Positions 17,218 to 25,833 of a stretch of DNA of 64,000 nucleotides are shown piece after piece (the stretch's first letter is position 1; each line of letters starts with the position of its first letter). The position numbers and the translations under genes are program-made. The stretch is from assembly GCF_000730665.1 (NCBI RefSeq), contig NZ_BBIV01000027.1:1-64000 (forward strand), written 5' to 3'. The notes under the pieces are model-generated. The model was given only the letters and a program-made list of their open reading frames with translations. It did not search any database and was not told the DNA's origin. This DNA comes from Pseudomonas plecoglossicida NBRC 103162 = DSM 15088 (GTDB lineage: Bacteria > Pseudomonadota > Gammaproteobacteria > Pseudomonadales > Pseudomonadaceae).

Positions 17218-19254
17218 ATGGCTGCCGACCGTTATCCGCACTTGCTGGCCCCGCTCGACCTGGGCTTCACCACCTTGCGCAACCGTACCCTGATGGGCTC
17301 GATGCACACTGGCCTCGAAGAGCGCCCAGGTGGCTTCGAGCGCATGGCGGCCTATTTTGCCGAGCGCGCCCGCGGCGGTGTCGGGCTGATCGTGACCGGA
17401 GGTATCGCGCCCAACGAAGAAGGCGTCGGCTACACCGGCGCGGCCAAGCTCACCACCGAAGAAGAGGCCGCCAAGCATCGCCTCATCACCGAGGCGGTGC
17501 ATGCCGAAGGCGGCAAGATCTGCATGCAGATCCTGCATACCGGGCGCTATGCATACAGCCCCAAGCTGGTTGCCCCCAGCGCAATTCAGGCACCGATCAA
17601 CCCCTTCACGCCCAAAGCGCTGGATGAAGCCGGCATCGAGAAACAGATTGGCGACTTCGTCCGTTGCGCCACGCTGGCCCAGATTGCCGGTTACGATGGT
17701 GTCGAGGTCATGGGCTCGGAAGGCTATTTCATCAACCAGTTCCTGGCTGCGCATACCAATCATCGCGACGACCGCTGGGGCGGCAGCTACGAGAACCGCA
17801 TGCGCCTGGCAGTGGAAATCGTCAGCCGCGTGCGTGAGGCGGTAGGCCCGAATTTCATCATCATCTTCCGCTTGTCGATGCTCGATCTGGTCGAGGGCGG
17901 CAGCACTTGGGACGAAATCGAGCTACTAGCCAAGGCGATCGAGCAGGCTGGCGCGACGATCATCAACACGGGCATCGGCTGGCACGAAGCACGGGTGCCG
18001 ACCATTGCCACCAAGGTGCCGCGGGCGGCCTTCACCAAGGTCACCGCCAAACTGCGCGGTACAGTGGGTATACCGCTGATCACCACGAACAGGATCAACA
18101 CGCCGGACGTTGCCGAGGCTGTGTTGGCCGACGGCGATGCCGACATGGTTTCGATGGCCCGGCCGTTCCTGGCTGACCCGGACTTCGTCAACAAGGCGGC
18201 GCAAGGGCGCAGCGATGAGATCAACACGTGCATCGGCTGCAACCAGGCCTGCCTGGATCACATCTTCGGTGGCAAGCTGACCAGTTGCCTGGTCAACCCG
18301 CGCGCCTGCCATGAAACCGAGCTCAACTACTTGCCTGTGCGCATTGTCAAGCGCATCGCTGTGGTTGGCGCCGGTCCGGCTGGCCTGGCAGCGGCTACCG
18401 TGGCTGCTGAACGGGGCCACGCGGTGACCCTGTTCGACGCGGCAAGCGAAATCGGCGGCCAGTTCAATGTCGCCAAGCGCGTGCCCGGCAAGGAGGAGTT
18501 CTTCGAGACCTTGCGCTACTTCCGCAACAAAGTGAAAAGCACCGGCGTCGACCTTCGCCTCAATACCCGGGTCGATGTACAAGCGCTGGTGGACGGTGGT
18601 TATGACGAGGTCATCCTGGCCACCGGCATTGCCCCGCGCACGCCGGCCATTCCCGGGGTCGAGCATGCCAAGGTGCTCAACTACCTGGACGTACTGCTCG
18701 AGCGCAAGCCGGTGGGCGAGGCGGTCGCGGTGATCGGTGCCGGCGGTATCGGTTTCGATGTTTCCGAGTACCTGGTGCACCGGGGCGTGGCCACCAGCCA
18801 GGACCGCGATGCCTTCTGGAAGGAGTGGGGCATCGACACCCAGCTCGAGGCGCGCGGTGGTGTGGCGGGGGTCAGGGCCCAGCCGCAGGCGCCGGCGCGC
18901 CAGGTGTATCTGCTGCAGCGCAAGAAGTCCAAGGTCGGTGACGGTCTGGGCAAGACCACTGGCTGGATCCACCGTACCGGGCTGAAGAACAAGCACGTGC
19001 AGATGCTCAACAGCGTCGAGTACCTGGGGATCGATGATGCGGGGCTGCACATCCGGGTCGGCGAGGGCGAGCCGCAGGTGTTGGCGGTGGACAACGTGGT
19101 GATCTGCGCCGGGCAGGAGCCGCTGCGCGAGCTGCACGAAGGGCTGTTGGCGGCGGGGCAGTCGGTGCACCTGATCGGTGGTGCGGACGTGGCGGCGGAG
19201 TTGGATGCCAAGCGGGCGATCAACCAAGGGTCGCGGTTGGCGGCTGAGCTTTGA
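17218..19254 (+). CDS. fadH: 2,4-dienoyl-CoA reductase (NADPH), FadH
   Basis: FadH reduces 2,4-dienoyl-CoA during beta-oxidation of polyunsaturated fatty acids. The 678-residue protein has an old-yellow-enzyme FMN barrel (about residues 1-340) and an iron-sulfur cluster motif with cysteines spaced C-x2-C-x3-C-x11-C, starting at CIGCNQAC. FAD- and NADPH-binding domains follow, with VVGAGPAGLAAATVA and VIGAGGIGFDVSEYL. I chose the ATG at 17218, preceded by GGGGAA at good spacing; the ATG at 17203 would add five residues. It stands alone and is followed by REP elements. A PsrA-like box upstream fits control by fatty acids. Confidence 0.96.
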   Translation: MAADRYPHLLAPLDLGFTTLRNRTLMGSMHTGLEERPGGFERMAAYFAERARGGVGLIVTGGIAPNEEGVGYTGAAKLTTEEEAAKHRLITEAVHAEGGKICMQILHTGRYAYSPKLVAPSAIQAPINPFTPKALDEAGIEKQIGDFVRCATLAQIAGYDGVEVMGSEGYFINQFLAAHTNHRDDRWGGSYENRMRLAVEIVSRVREAVGPNFIIIFRLSMLDLVEGGSTWDEIELLAKAIEQAGATIINTGIGWHEARVPTIATKVPRAAFTKVTAKLRGTVGIPLITTNRINTPDVAEAVLADGDADMVSMARPFLADPDFVNKAAQGRSDEINTCIGCNQACLDHIFGGKLTSCLVNPRACHETELNYLPVRIVKRIAVVGAGPAGLAAATVAAERGHAVTLFDAASEIGGQFNVAKRVPGKEEFFETLRYFRNKVKSTGVDLRLNTRVDVQALVDGGYDEVILATGIAPRTPAIPGVEHAKVLNYLDVLLERKPVGEAVAVIGAGGIGFDVSEYLVHRGVATSQDRDAFWKEWGIDTQLEARGGVAGVRAQPQAPARQVYLLQRKKSKVGDGLGKTTGWIHRTGLKNKHVQMLNSVEYLGIDDAGLHIRVGEGEPQVLAVDNVVICAGQEPLRELHEGLLAAGQSVHLIGGADVAAELDAKRAINQGSRLAAEL

Positions 19255-19259
19255 GATAG

Positions 19260-19351
19260 TCGGGGGCCGCTTCGCGGCCCTTTCGCGACACAAGGCCGCT
19301 CCTACAGATGATGAGCGGGGTACAGGTGGGAGCCGGCTTGCCGGCGATGGG
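19260..19351. repeat. Pair of REP elements (BIME-like)
   Basis: GGCCGCTTCGCGGCC at 19265-19279 is followed by AAGGCCGCTCCTACAG at 19292-19307, a REP in reverse orientation. GTGGGAGCCGGCTTGCCGGCG at 19327-19347 is a forward copy. The opposed pair is the usual arrangement of intergenic REP clusters in P. putida. Confidence 0.75.
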
Positions 19352-19391
19352 GCACGCAGCGGCCCCAGGTTTTCCCTGTAGACTGCCGTCC

Positions 19392-20291
19392 ATGACCGCT
19401 CATTTCCTGGATCTCCCTCAAGCCCCACTGCAGCCCTTGCGCCTGCCATGGCTGGACGCCGCCCACATCCAGGTCGCCATCCTGCGCCTTGACCTGATCG
19501 ACCCGCTGATCAGCGGCAACAAATGGTTCAAGCTGCGCCACCACCTGCAGCAAGCCCATGAAGCCGACGCCCCAGGGCTGATCAGCATCGGCGGCAACCA
19601 TTCCAACCACCTCCACGCCCTGGCCGCCGCAGGCAAGCGCTTCGGTTTCGAAACCGTAGGCTTGCTGCGCGGTCACGCCCAGGACACCTCCACGGTGCGA
19701 GATCTGCAGGCGCTGGGCATGCAGCTGCACTGGCTTGGCTATGGTGGCTACCGCGCCCGTCACGAGGCCGGGTTCTGGGCGCCTTGGCAGGCCCGGTACC
19801 CACGTTGGCACTGCATCCCCGAAGGCGGTGGCGGGCTGGCTGGAGCGCAAGGGTGTGCATTGATCGTCGAGCAGGCCCGGGCGCAATTGGCCGCACTGGG
19901 CTGGTCGGATCATGACGCCTGGTGGCTGGCTGTCGGCACGGGGACCACGTTGGCTGGCCTTGTGCTGGCCGAGGCGGGGGCGCATGAGGTGCATGGCGCC
20001 CTGGCTGTGCCATGGGATCATGGTGTGCCTGAGACGGTGGCGGCGCTGGCGGGTACACGCGGTTACCAGCTGCACGCGGCCTGCCGTGGCGGCTTCGCCA
20101 GGGTCGACGATGACCTCTTGGCATTCATCGACGAAACAGAAGGCGATACGGGCTTGCCGTTGGAAGCGCTCTATACGGGCAAGGCCCTGCTGGCCCTGCG
20201 GGACCAGGTCGAGGCCGGACGTTTCGCGCCCGGCACCCGCCTGATCTTCCTGCATACCGGTGGCCTGCAGGGGCGACGCGGTTACTTGTAG
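19392..20291 (+). CDS. PLP-dependent ACC deaminase/D-cysteine desulfhydrase family enzyme
   Basis: This 299-residue protein is a fold-type II PLP enzyme of the 1-aminocyclopropane-1-carboxylate deaminase/D-cysteine desulfhydrase family. Lys44 in SGNKWFKL is the expected Schiff-base lysine, followed by GGNHSNHLHALA, which contacts the cofactor, and the phosphate-binding VGTGTTLAGL near residue 185. The C-terminal FLHTGGLQG is typical of the family. Sequence alone does not separate deaminase from desulfhydrase; the D-cysteine desulfhydrase branch is more likely in this setting. I chose the ATG at 19392 because the upstream extension is REP-derived. The stop overlaps the convergent cytochrome b561 gene by ten bases. 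Confidence 0.87.
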   Translation: MTAHFLDLPQAPLQPLRLPWLDAAHIQVAILRLDLIDPLISGNKWFKLRHHLQQAHEADAPGLISIGGNHSNHLHALAAAGKRFGFETVGLLRGHAQDTSTVRDLQALGMQLHWLGYGGYRARHEAGFWAPWQARYPRWHCIPEGGGGLAGAQGCALIVEQARAQLAALGWSDHDAWWLAVGTGTTLAGLVLAEAGAHEVHGALAVPWDHGVPETVAALAGTRGYQLHAACRGGFARVDDDLLAFIDETEGDTGLPLEALYTGKALLALRDQVEAGRFAPGTRLIFLHTGGLQGRRGYL

Positions 20292-20827
20292 GGCAGCATG
20301 CGCAGCAGCGTGTTGTCGCGCTGCACGTAGTGATGATAGAGCCCGGCCAGTGCATGCAGGCCGATCAGCCAATAACCCCAGGTCGCCACGCGCTCATGCC
20401 AGCCCTTGATGAACTTGGCCTGGTCCGGGTCCGGCCCGATCAGGTGCGGCAGCTCCAGGCCATAGAAGGGCACCGGCTTGTCGGCAGCGCTGAGAATCAG
20501 CCAGCCGGCCAGGGGCAGGCCAATCATCAGCAGGTACAGTGCCAGGTGCATCAGGTGCGCCAGGCCGGTCTGCCAGGCTGGCGGCTTGGGCACGATCGGT
20601 GGTGCCGGGCGGATCAGACGCATGGCCAGGCGCAGCCAGACCAGCACGAACACGGTCAGGCCCAGCATGAAATGCAGGTCCTTCATCAGGTTGCGCTCGG
20701 CGCTGTCCTTGGGGAACAGTCCGCGCAATTCGATGCAGGCATACACGGCGGCCAGCAGCACCAGCATCAGCCAGTGCAGGGCGATGGACAGGCGCGAATA
20801 GTGGTTCGCGGGGGTGGATGAAACCAT
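20282..20827 (-). CDS. Cytochrome b561 family protein
   Basis: This 181-residue integral membrane protein belongs to the bacterial cytochrome b561 (CybB) family, di-heme electron carriers that are thought to move electrons between quinols and periplasmic or membrane acceptors. Four membrane segments are visible (about residues 14-32, 51-70, 91-111 and 148-168), with histidines placed to bind heme, including His18 in IALHW, His52 and the late HALAGLYHH pair. GAGGACCGCCC precedes the ATG, a good ribosome site. The gene appears monocistronic. I cannot tell its electron partner. Confidence 0.9.
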   Translation of the reverse strand: MVSSTPANHYSRLSIALHWLMLVLLAAVYACIELRGLFPKDSAERNLMKDLHFMLGLTVFVLVWLRLAMRLIRPAPPIVPKPPAWQTGLAHLMHLALYLLMIGLPLAGWLILSAADKPVPFYGLELPHLIGPDPDQAKFIKGWHERVATWGYWLIGLHALAGLYHHYVQRDNTLLRMLPYK

Positions 20828-20957
20828 GGGCGGTCCTCGTCATCAGGTCTAGGGTGGCGCTCTTGGCGGCGCTCGCCTTTCACTTTAACCGCCTGGAGAG
20901 AATAAAGCTTTGAGCTGGGTCGCTGAAAATCCATGTTGTCTGTACCGGCCCTATCGC

Positions 20958-21893
20958 CTAGAGTCCAGGCAATTGCGGCCAGCTATCGGCCACCAGGAAT
21001 ACCCGCTCGGCTTCATGCCAGACGCCATCGGCGCCAATCTCCAGCCTGACCAGCATCTGCGCCGGTGCATGCGGGTCCAGTTCCGTCTGCCATGCCGAGA
21101 ACTGCGTTGGCGCCCAGCACTCACTCGCTTCGACCCGTGCCGGTGCCAGCCAGGCTTGGCGGGGCAATGGCTGCCAGCGTTCACTTGCGCTCATCGGCCA
21201 ATCCATACGCCGTATCCAGCGCCCACGCAGTTGCTGCGGGTTGACCCCTTCGGGCGGTTCGGCATGGCCAGGCCACGGGTAGAACAGGTAACCCGCCAGC
21301 CACAGATGTGACTGCACCTGCCGGACGCCAAGCTCGGCCAGCGCCTCACGGCTGTGGGCCGCTTGCGACATCGGCAACTGGTGGCGGGTCAGGTGGGTCA
21401 GCTTGTCCCCCAGCCGGTCGTGGCAACCGGGGCCCACCCACTGCGCCGGATCATGGCCATCGCCCTCGGCCGGCCCCAGGTAGAGCTTGATGGCCAACTC
21501 CAGGTGATGGGTGCCGTCGTCGTCGCGCAGCAGGATGTCCAGTTCGCCCAGGGTCCGGTTGTGGTCGCGGATTGCCAGGTTGGCTGCCAGCAAATCGATG
21601 CCCGGCGCCTGGCCCAAGGCAAACTGCCACAGGCTTTCGTAGTACAGGCCCAAACGACGGCTGTTGAGCTTCGACAGCCACTCGCGCAAAGGCTGGTCGT
21701 CGGCATCGAGCCCCTGCAGCCAGTCCTTCAGACGCTGGGGATCGGCCGCCCAGGCGCTGCCGGTCAGCGGATGGCGCTGGGGGCAGGGTGGGGCGCTCAG
21801 CAGCGGTGGCGACAGCAGGGTCCAGGCCAGGTCGCGCACGGCGGGGCGGCGCAATTGGCGGGGCAGGTCGTGCAGCTCGGCGAAAGGCATCAT
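20958..21893 (-). CDS. DUF1853 family protein, nuclease-like motifs
   Basis: This 311-residue protein matches the DUF1853 family. An N-terminal part is followed by a region resembling the restriction-endonuclease fold: Glu86 in YYESLW, Asp119 in GELDILLRD, and Lys136 in LELAIKLY, the same order as PD-(D/E)XK enzymes. This resemblance is my reading and not an established function. I chose the ATG at 21893 (MMPFAEL); a second ATG follows at once, and an ATG at 21938 would add 15 weakly conserved residues. It is divergent from nadK, 89 bases away. No partner gene suggests a role. Confidence 0.8.
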   Translation of the reverse strand: MMPFAELHDLPRQLRRPAVRDLAWTLLSPPLLSAPPCPQRHPLTGSAWAADPQRLKDWLQGLDADDQPLREWLSKLNSRRLGLYYESLWQFALGQAPGIDLLAANLAIRDHNRTLGELDILLRDDDGTHHLELAIKLYLGPAEGDGHDPAQWVGPGCHDRLGDKLTHLTRHQLPMSQAAHSREALAELGVRQVQSHLWLAGYLFYPWPGHAEPPEGVNPQQLRGRWIRRMDWPMSASERWQPLPRQAWLAPARVEASECWAPTQFSAWQTELDPHAPAQMLVRLEIGADGVWHEAERVFLVADSWPQLPGL

Positions 21894-21982
21894 GCTGCGA
21901 GCATAGCCGGTTTGCCGCTGGCCGGTCGTTTCGCCCATAATCCCGGCATAGTCACCCCGCCGCAGAGCCTCGCAGGAGCCCC

Positions 21983-22873
21983 ATGGAGCAATTTCGCAAT
22001 ATCGGTATCATCGGCCGCCTTGGCAGCTCCCAGGTGCTCGACACCATTCGCCGACTGAAAAAATTCCTCCTCGAGCGCCACCTCCACGTGATCCTCGAGG
22101 ACACCATCGCCGAAGTGCTGCCAGGCCATGGCCTGCAGACCTCCACGCGCAAGCTGCTGGGCGAGGTCTGCGACCTGGTCATCGTGGTCGGCGGCGACGG
22201 CAGCCTGCTCGGCGCCGCCCGCGCCCTGGCCCGACACAACATTCCGGTGCTGGGCATCAACCGCGGCAACCTGGGTTTCCTCACCGACATCCGCCCCGAC
22301 GAGCTGGAAGAGAAGGTCGCCGAGGTGCTCGACGGCCATTACCTGGTGGAAAACCGCTTCCTGCTGCAGGCCGAGGTGCGTCGCCACAACGAGGCCATCG
22401 GCCAGGGCGATGCGCTCAACGACGTGGTCCTGCACCCGGGCAAGTCGACGCGGATGATCGAATTCGAGATCTACATCGACGGCCAGTTCGTCTGCAGCCA
22501 GAAGGCCGACGGCCTGATCGTCGCCACCCCGACCGGCTCGACCGCCTACGCCCTGTCGGCCGGTGGGCCGATCATGCATCCCAAGCTCGACGCCATCGTC
22601 ATCGTGCCGATGTACCCGCACACCTTGTCGGGCCGGCCGATCGTGGTGGATGGCAACAGCGAGCTGAAGATCGTGGTGTCCAAGGACCTGCAGATCTACC
22701 CGCAGGTGTCCTGTGACGGCCAGAACCACTTCACCTGCGCCCCGGGCGACACCATCACGGTGAGCAAGAAACCGCAGAAGCTGCGCCTGATCCACCCGCT
22801 GGACCACAATTACTACGAGGTTTGCCGCACCAAGCTCGGCTGGGGCAGCCGCCTGGGGGGCAGGGACGACTGA
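21983..22873 (+). CDS. nadK: NAD kinase
   Basis: NadK phosphorylates NAD to NADP. The 296-residue protein has the family signature VVGGDGSLL with Asp72 as catalytic base, followed by the NRGNLGFLTD motif and the second signature ATPTGSTAYALSAGG. Length and order are typical. The stop codon overlaps the ATG of the metallophosphatase gene (TGATG), and the rhomboid gene then overlaps in turn, so nadK heads a translationally coupled series. The divergent neighbour is the DUF1853 gene. Confidence 0.98.
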   Translation: MEQFRNIGIIGRLGSSQVLDTIRRLKKFLLERHLHVILEDTIAEVLPGHGLQTSTRKLLGEVCDLVIVVGGDGSLLGAARALARHNIPVLGINRGNLGFLTDIRPDELEEKVAEVLDGHYLVENRFLLQAEVRRHNEAIGQGDALNDVVLHPGKSTRMIEFEIYIDGQFVCSQKADGLIVATPTGSTAYALSAGGPIMHPKLDAIVIVPMYPHTLSGRPIVVDGNSELKIVVSKDLQIYPQVSCDGQNHFTCAPGDTITVSKKPQKLRLIHPLDHNYYEVCRTKLGWGSRLGGRDD

Positions 22874-23844
22874 TGCTCGATCCGGCGCGAAGTTTCGACA
22901 TCATCGGCGACGTGCACGGCTGTGCATTGACCCTGGAACGCCTGCTCGACGCCCTCGGCTACAAGCGTGTCGGCGGCGTCTGGCGCCACCCGCGGCGCCA
23001 GGCGCTGTTCCTCGGCGACATCGTCGACCGCGGCCCGCGCATCCGTGAGGCGCTGCACATCGTCCACGACATGGTCGAGGCCGGCCAGGCGTTTTGCATC
23101 ATGGGCAACCACGAATACAACGCCCTGGGCTGGGTCACCCCGGCGCTGCCCGGCAGCGGCAAGTCCTTCGTGCGCGAGCACACGCCCCGCCATGCCCGCC
23201 TGATCGATGAGACCCTGACCCAGTTCGCCCAGCACCCTGGCGACTGGCACGACTTCATCCAGTGGTTCTACGACATGCCACTGTTCGTCGACGCCGGGCG
23301 CTTCCGCCTGGTGCATGCCTGCTGGGACCCTCGGCTGATCGAGCCGTTGCGCCAGCAGTACCCCGACGGGCGCATCGACGAGCATTTCATCCAGGCCTCG
23401 GCGGTGTCCGGCAGCTTCGCCGCCACCGTCTGCAACCGCCTGCTGCGCGGCACCGACATGCGCTTGCCCGATGGCCTCACGCTGACCGGCGGCGACGGTC
23501 TGACCCGTGCCTTCTTCCGCACCAAGTTCTGGGAAGAAGACCCGCAAACCTACGGCGACATCGTCTTCCAGCCCGATGCGCTGCCCGACGAGGTGGCGCG
23601 TACGCCCCTGAGTCACACCGAGAAGAACGCCCTGCTGCGCTATGCCGAGGACGAGCCGATGCTGTTCGTCGGCCATTACTGGCGCAGCGGCCGCCCGGCG
23701 CCGATCCGCGGCAACCTGGCCTGCCTGGACTACAGCGCGGTGCTGTACGGCAAGCTGGCGGCCTATCGGCTGGATGATGAAACCCGCATCGACCCGCACA
23801 AGTTCGTCTGGGTCGACGTCGAACGACCGCAGGCCAACCAATGA
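22873..23844 (+). CDS. Calcineurin-like metallophosphoesterase
   Basis: This 323-residue protein is a PP2A-like metallophosphatase. It shows the metal-binding motifs DIIGDVHGC (Asp13 and His15), FLGDIVDRGPR and MGNHEYN, and the late GHYWRSG histidine motif. Such enzymes include ApaH-like and protein-serine phosphatases; the substrate cannot be fixed here. The ATG overlaps the nadK stop and the stop overlaps the rhomboid start (ATGA), so the three are coupled. I rejected an earlier in-frame start inside nadK. Confidence 0.9.
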   Translation: MLDPARSFDIIGDVHGCALTLERLLDALGYKRVGGVWRHPRRQALFLGDIVDRGPRIREALHIVHDMVEAGQAFCIMGNHEYNALGWVTPALPGSGKSFVREHTPRHARLIDETLTQFAQHPGDWHDFIQWFYDMPLFVDAGRFRLVHACWDPRLIEPLRQQYPDGRIDEHFIQASAVSGSFAATVCNRLLRGTDMRLPDGLTLTGGDGLTRAFFRTKFWEEDPQTYGDIVFQPDALPDEVARTPLSHTEKNALLRYAEDEPMLFVGHYWRSGRPAPIRGNLACLDYSAVLYGKLAAYRLDDETRIDPHKFVWVDVERPQANQ

Positions 23845-24719
23845 ATATCGTCGAAGTGATGCGCCTGCCGCTGTCGGTCGACCTCAGCGGCTTCGTCCAC
23901 CTGCTGCAGCGCCTGCAGGTGCCGCACCGGGTCAGCGAAGAGGGCGAGGTGCAAGTGCTCTGGGCCCCCGATACGATTGCCGCGGACGTGCTCCAGTTGT
24001 ACCAGCGCTACCCCGACGGAAATGCTGACATCGAAGCCGCCACCGACGCTGTGGGAGCCGGCTTGCCGGCGAAAGGCCCAACCCTGGCCGAACAGGCAAA
24101 AGCCTGCAAGGTCACTGCCTTCATCCTGTTCCTCTGCCTGATCGTCGCCGGCCTCACCAGCCTGGGCGACAACCTCGTCACCATCAGCTGGTTCACCTTC
24201 CTCGACTACCGCGTCCAGGGCGAGTACCTGCACTTCACCCCGTTGGCCCAGGGGCTCGCCGAAGGCCAGTGGTGGCGCCTGGTGTCGCCGATGCTGCTGC
24301 ACTTCGGCGTCTTGCACCTGGCGATGAACGGCCTGTGGTACTGGGAGCTGGGCAAACGCATCGAACTGCGCCAGGGCCCCTGGATGCTGCTGGGCCTGAC
24401 CCTGCTGTTCAGCCTGGTGTCGAACCTTGCCCAGCACTACACCAGCGGCCCGAGCCTGTTCGGTGGCCTGTCCGGTGTGCTGTACGGCTTGCTCGGCCAT
24501 GTCTGGCTGTACCAGTGGCTGGCGCCCAACCGCTTCTTCAGCCTGCCAAAGGGCGTGCTGGTGATGATGCTCATCTGGCTGGTCATCTGCCTGACCGGTG
24601 TGGTCGGCCAGCTCGGCTTCGGCCAGATCGCCAACGCCGCCCACGTCGGCGGGTTGCTCATCGGATGCCTGACAGGCCTCTTGGGCGGGGCGCTGGCCCG
24701 GCGTAAACTGTCCGCTTGA
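23841..24719 (+). CDS. Rhomboid intramembrane serine protease (GlpG-like)
   Basis: Rhomboids cut membrane proteins within the bilayer. The 292-residue protein has a cytoplasmic N-terminal domain (about residues 1-70) and six membrane segments. Ser211 in FGGLSGVLYG and His268 in ANAAHVGG form the catalytic dyad, and MLLHFGVLHLAMN holds the oxyanion His and Asn. The linker at about residues 70-79 (VGAGLPAKGP) is encoded by a REP element, GTGGGAGCCGGCTTGCCGGCG at 24051-24071, read in frame. The start overlaps the upstream stop (ATGA). Eight bases of linker separate it from a good GGAG site before the next gene. Confidence 0.93.
   Translation: MNIVEVMRLPLSVDLSGFVHLLQRLQVPHRVSEEGEVQVLWAPDTIAADVLQLYQRYPDGNADIEAATDAVGAGLPAKGPTLAEQAKACKVTAFILFLCLIVAGLTSLGDNLVTISWFTFLDYRVQGEYLHFTPLAQGLAEGQWWRLVSPMLLHFGVLHLAMNGLWYWELGKRIELRQGPWMLLGLTLLFSLVSNLAQHYTSGPSLFGGLSGVLYGLLGHVWLYQWLAPNRFFSLPKGVLVMMLIWLVICLTGVVGQLGFGQIANAAHVGGLLIGCLTGLLGGALARRKLSA
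24049..24078 (+). repeat. REP element inside the rhomboid coding sequence
   Basis: The sequence from 24049 to 24078 contains GTGGGAGCCGGCTTGCCGGCG, identical to the intergenic REP at 19327. It lies entirely within the rhomboid gene and preserves the reading frame. Confidence 0.85.
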
Positions 24720-24732
24720 TTTAGGAGACGCT

Positions 24733-24993
24733 ATGTCCACGTTCGCGCAAATGATCGAAAACATCACCCCGGAAATCTACCAGAGCCTGAAAACGGCCGT
24801 GGAAATCGGCAAATGGTCCGATGGCCGCAAGCTCACGCCCGAGCAGAAGGAGCTGTCGCTGCAGGCCGTGATCGCCTGGGAGATGCAGAACCTTCCCGAA
24901 GACCAGCGCACCGGTTACATGGGCCCGCAGGAGTGCGCCTCGAAATCCGCGCCGATCGCCAACATTCTGTTCAAATCGGACTCGGTACATTGA
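24733..24993 (+). CDS. DUF1315 family protein (YeaC-like)
   Basis: This 86-residue soluble protein resembles the DUF1315/YeaC family, with the conserved core IYQSLKTAVEIGKWSDGRKL and a following ITAEQ-like helix, then the YMG motif. The function of the family is not known. The ATG has GGAGACGCT upstream. The next gene starts at a TTG that overlaps this stop codon, so the two are likely coupled. Confidence 0.85.
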   Translation: MSTFAQMIENITPEIYQSLKTAVEIGKWSDGRKLTPEQKELSLQAVIAWEMQNLPEDQRTGYMGPQECASKSAPIANILFKSDSVH

Positions 24994-25820
24994 TCGAACT
25001 CGCTCGTGGCTCTTTGAGCAAGATGGCGGTCAGCCTGGAAGCACCGCTGGTGCAGTACAGCTTCCGTCTGGATGACACCCAGGTGCCGGTCAACCCGATG
25101 ATCGGCCAGCGCCTGCGCCTGGAATACCTTGGCGCCATCCATTGCAGCCATTGCGGCAAGCGCACCAAGACCAGCTTCAGTCAGGGTTACTGCTACCCGT
25201 GCATGACCAGGCTGGCCCAGTGCGACGTGTGCATCATGGCCCCGGAACGCTGCCACTATGACGCCGGCACCTGCCGTGAGCCGTCCTGGGGCGAACAGTT
25301 CTGCATGACCGACCACGTGGTCTACCTGGCCAACTCGTCGGGGATCAAGGTCGGCATCACCCGCGCCACCCAGTTGCCCACCCGCTGGCTCGACCAGGGC
25401 GCCAGCCAGGCGCTGCCGATCATGCGCGTGGCTACCCGCCAGCAGTCGGGTCTGGTCGAAGACGTGCTGCGCAGCCAGGTGCCAGACCGCACCAACTGGC
25501 GCGCGCTGCTCAAGGGCGACGCCGAAGTGCTCGACCTGGTGGCCATCCGCGAACAGATCTTCGACGCCTGCGCCGACGGCCTGCGCGAGTTGCAGGGGCG
25601 CTTCGGCCTGCAGGCGATCCAGCCGCTGCCGGACGCCGAAGTGGTCGAGATGAAATACCCGGTCGAGGCCTACCCGAAGAAGATCGTCAGCTTCAACCTC
25701 GACAAGGACCCGGTGGTGGAAGGTACGCTGCTGGGCATCAAGGGCCAGTACCTGATCTTCGACACCGGCGTGATCAACATTCGCAAGTACACGGCCTACC
25801 AGTTGGCCGTGCTCCAGTAA
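24990..25820 (+). CDS. DUF2797 family zinc-ribbon protein
   Basis: This 276-residue protein carries a cysteine-rich block of about residues 50-115 with several CxxC pairs (CSHCGK, CYPC, CDVC), suggesting two zinc ribbons. After it comes VYLANSSGIKVGITRATQ followed by an arginine, which resembles the core of GIY-YIG-type nuclease domains; this is my observation. The rest matches the DUF2797 family. I chose the TTG at 24990, overlapping the previous stop, because the residues MIELARGSLSKM look conserved to me; an ATG at 25023 would give 265 residues. pepN follows after 13 bases. Confidence 0.8.
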   Translation: MIELARGSLSKMAVSLEAPLVQYSFRLDDTQVPVNPMIGQRLRLEYLGAIHCSHCGKRTKTSFSQGYCYPCMTRLAQCDVCIMAPERCHYDAGTCREPSWGEQFCMTDHVVYLANSSGIKVGITRATQLPTRWLDQGASQALPIMRVATRQQSGLVEDVLRSQVPDRTNWRALLKGDAEVLDLVAIREQIFDACADGLRELQGRFGLQAIQPLPDAEVVEMKYPVEAYPKKIVSFNLDKDPVVEGTLLGIKGQYLIFDTGVINIRKYTAYQLAVLQ

Positions 25821-25833
25821 AAAGGACCTGCAC

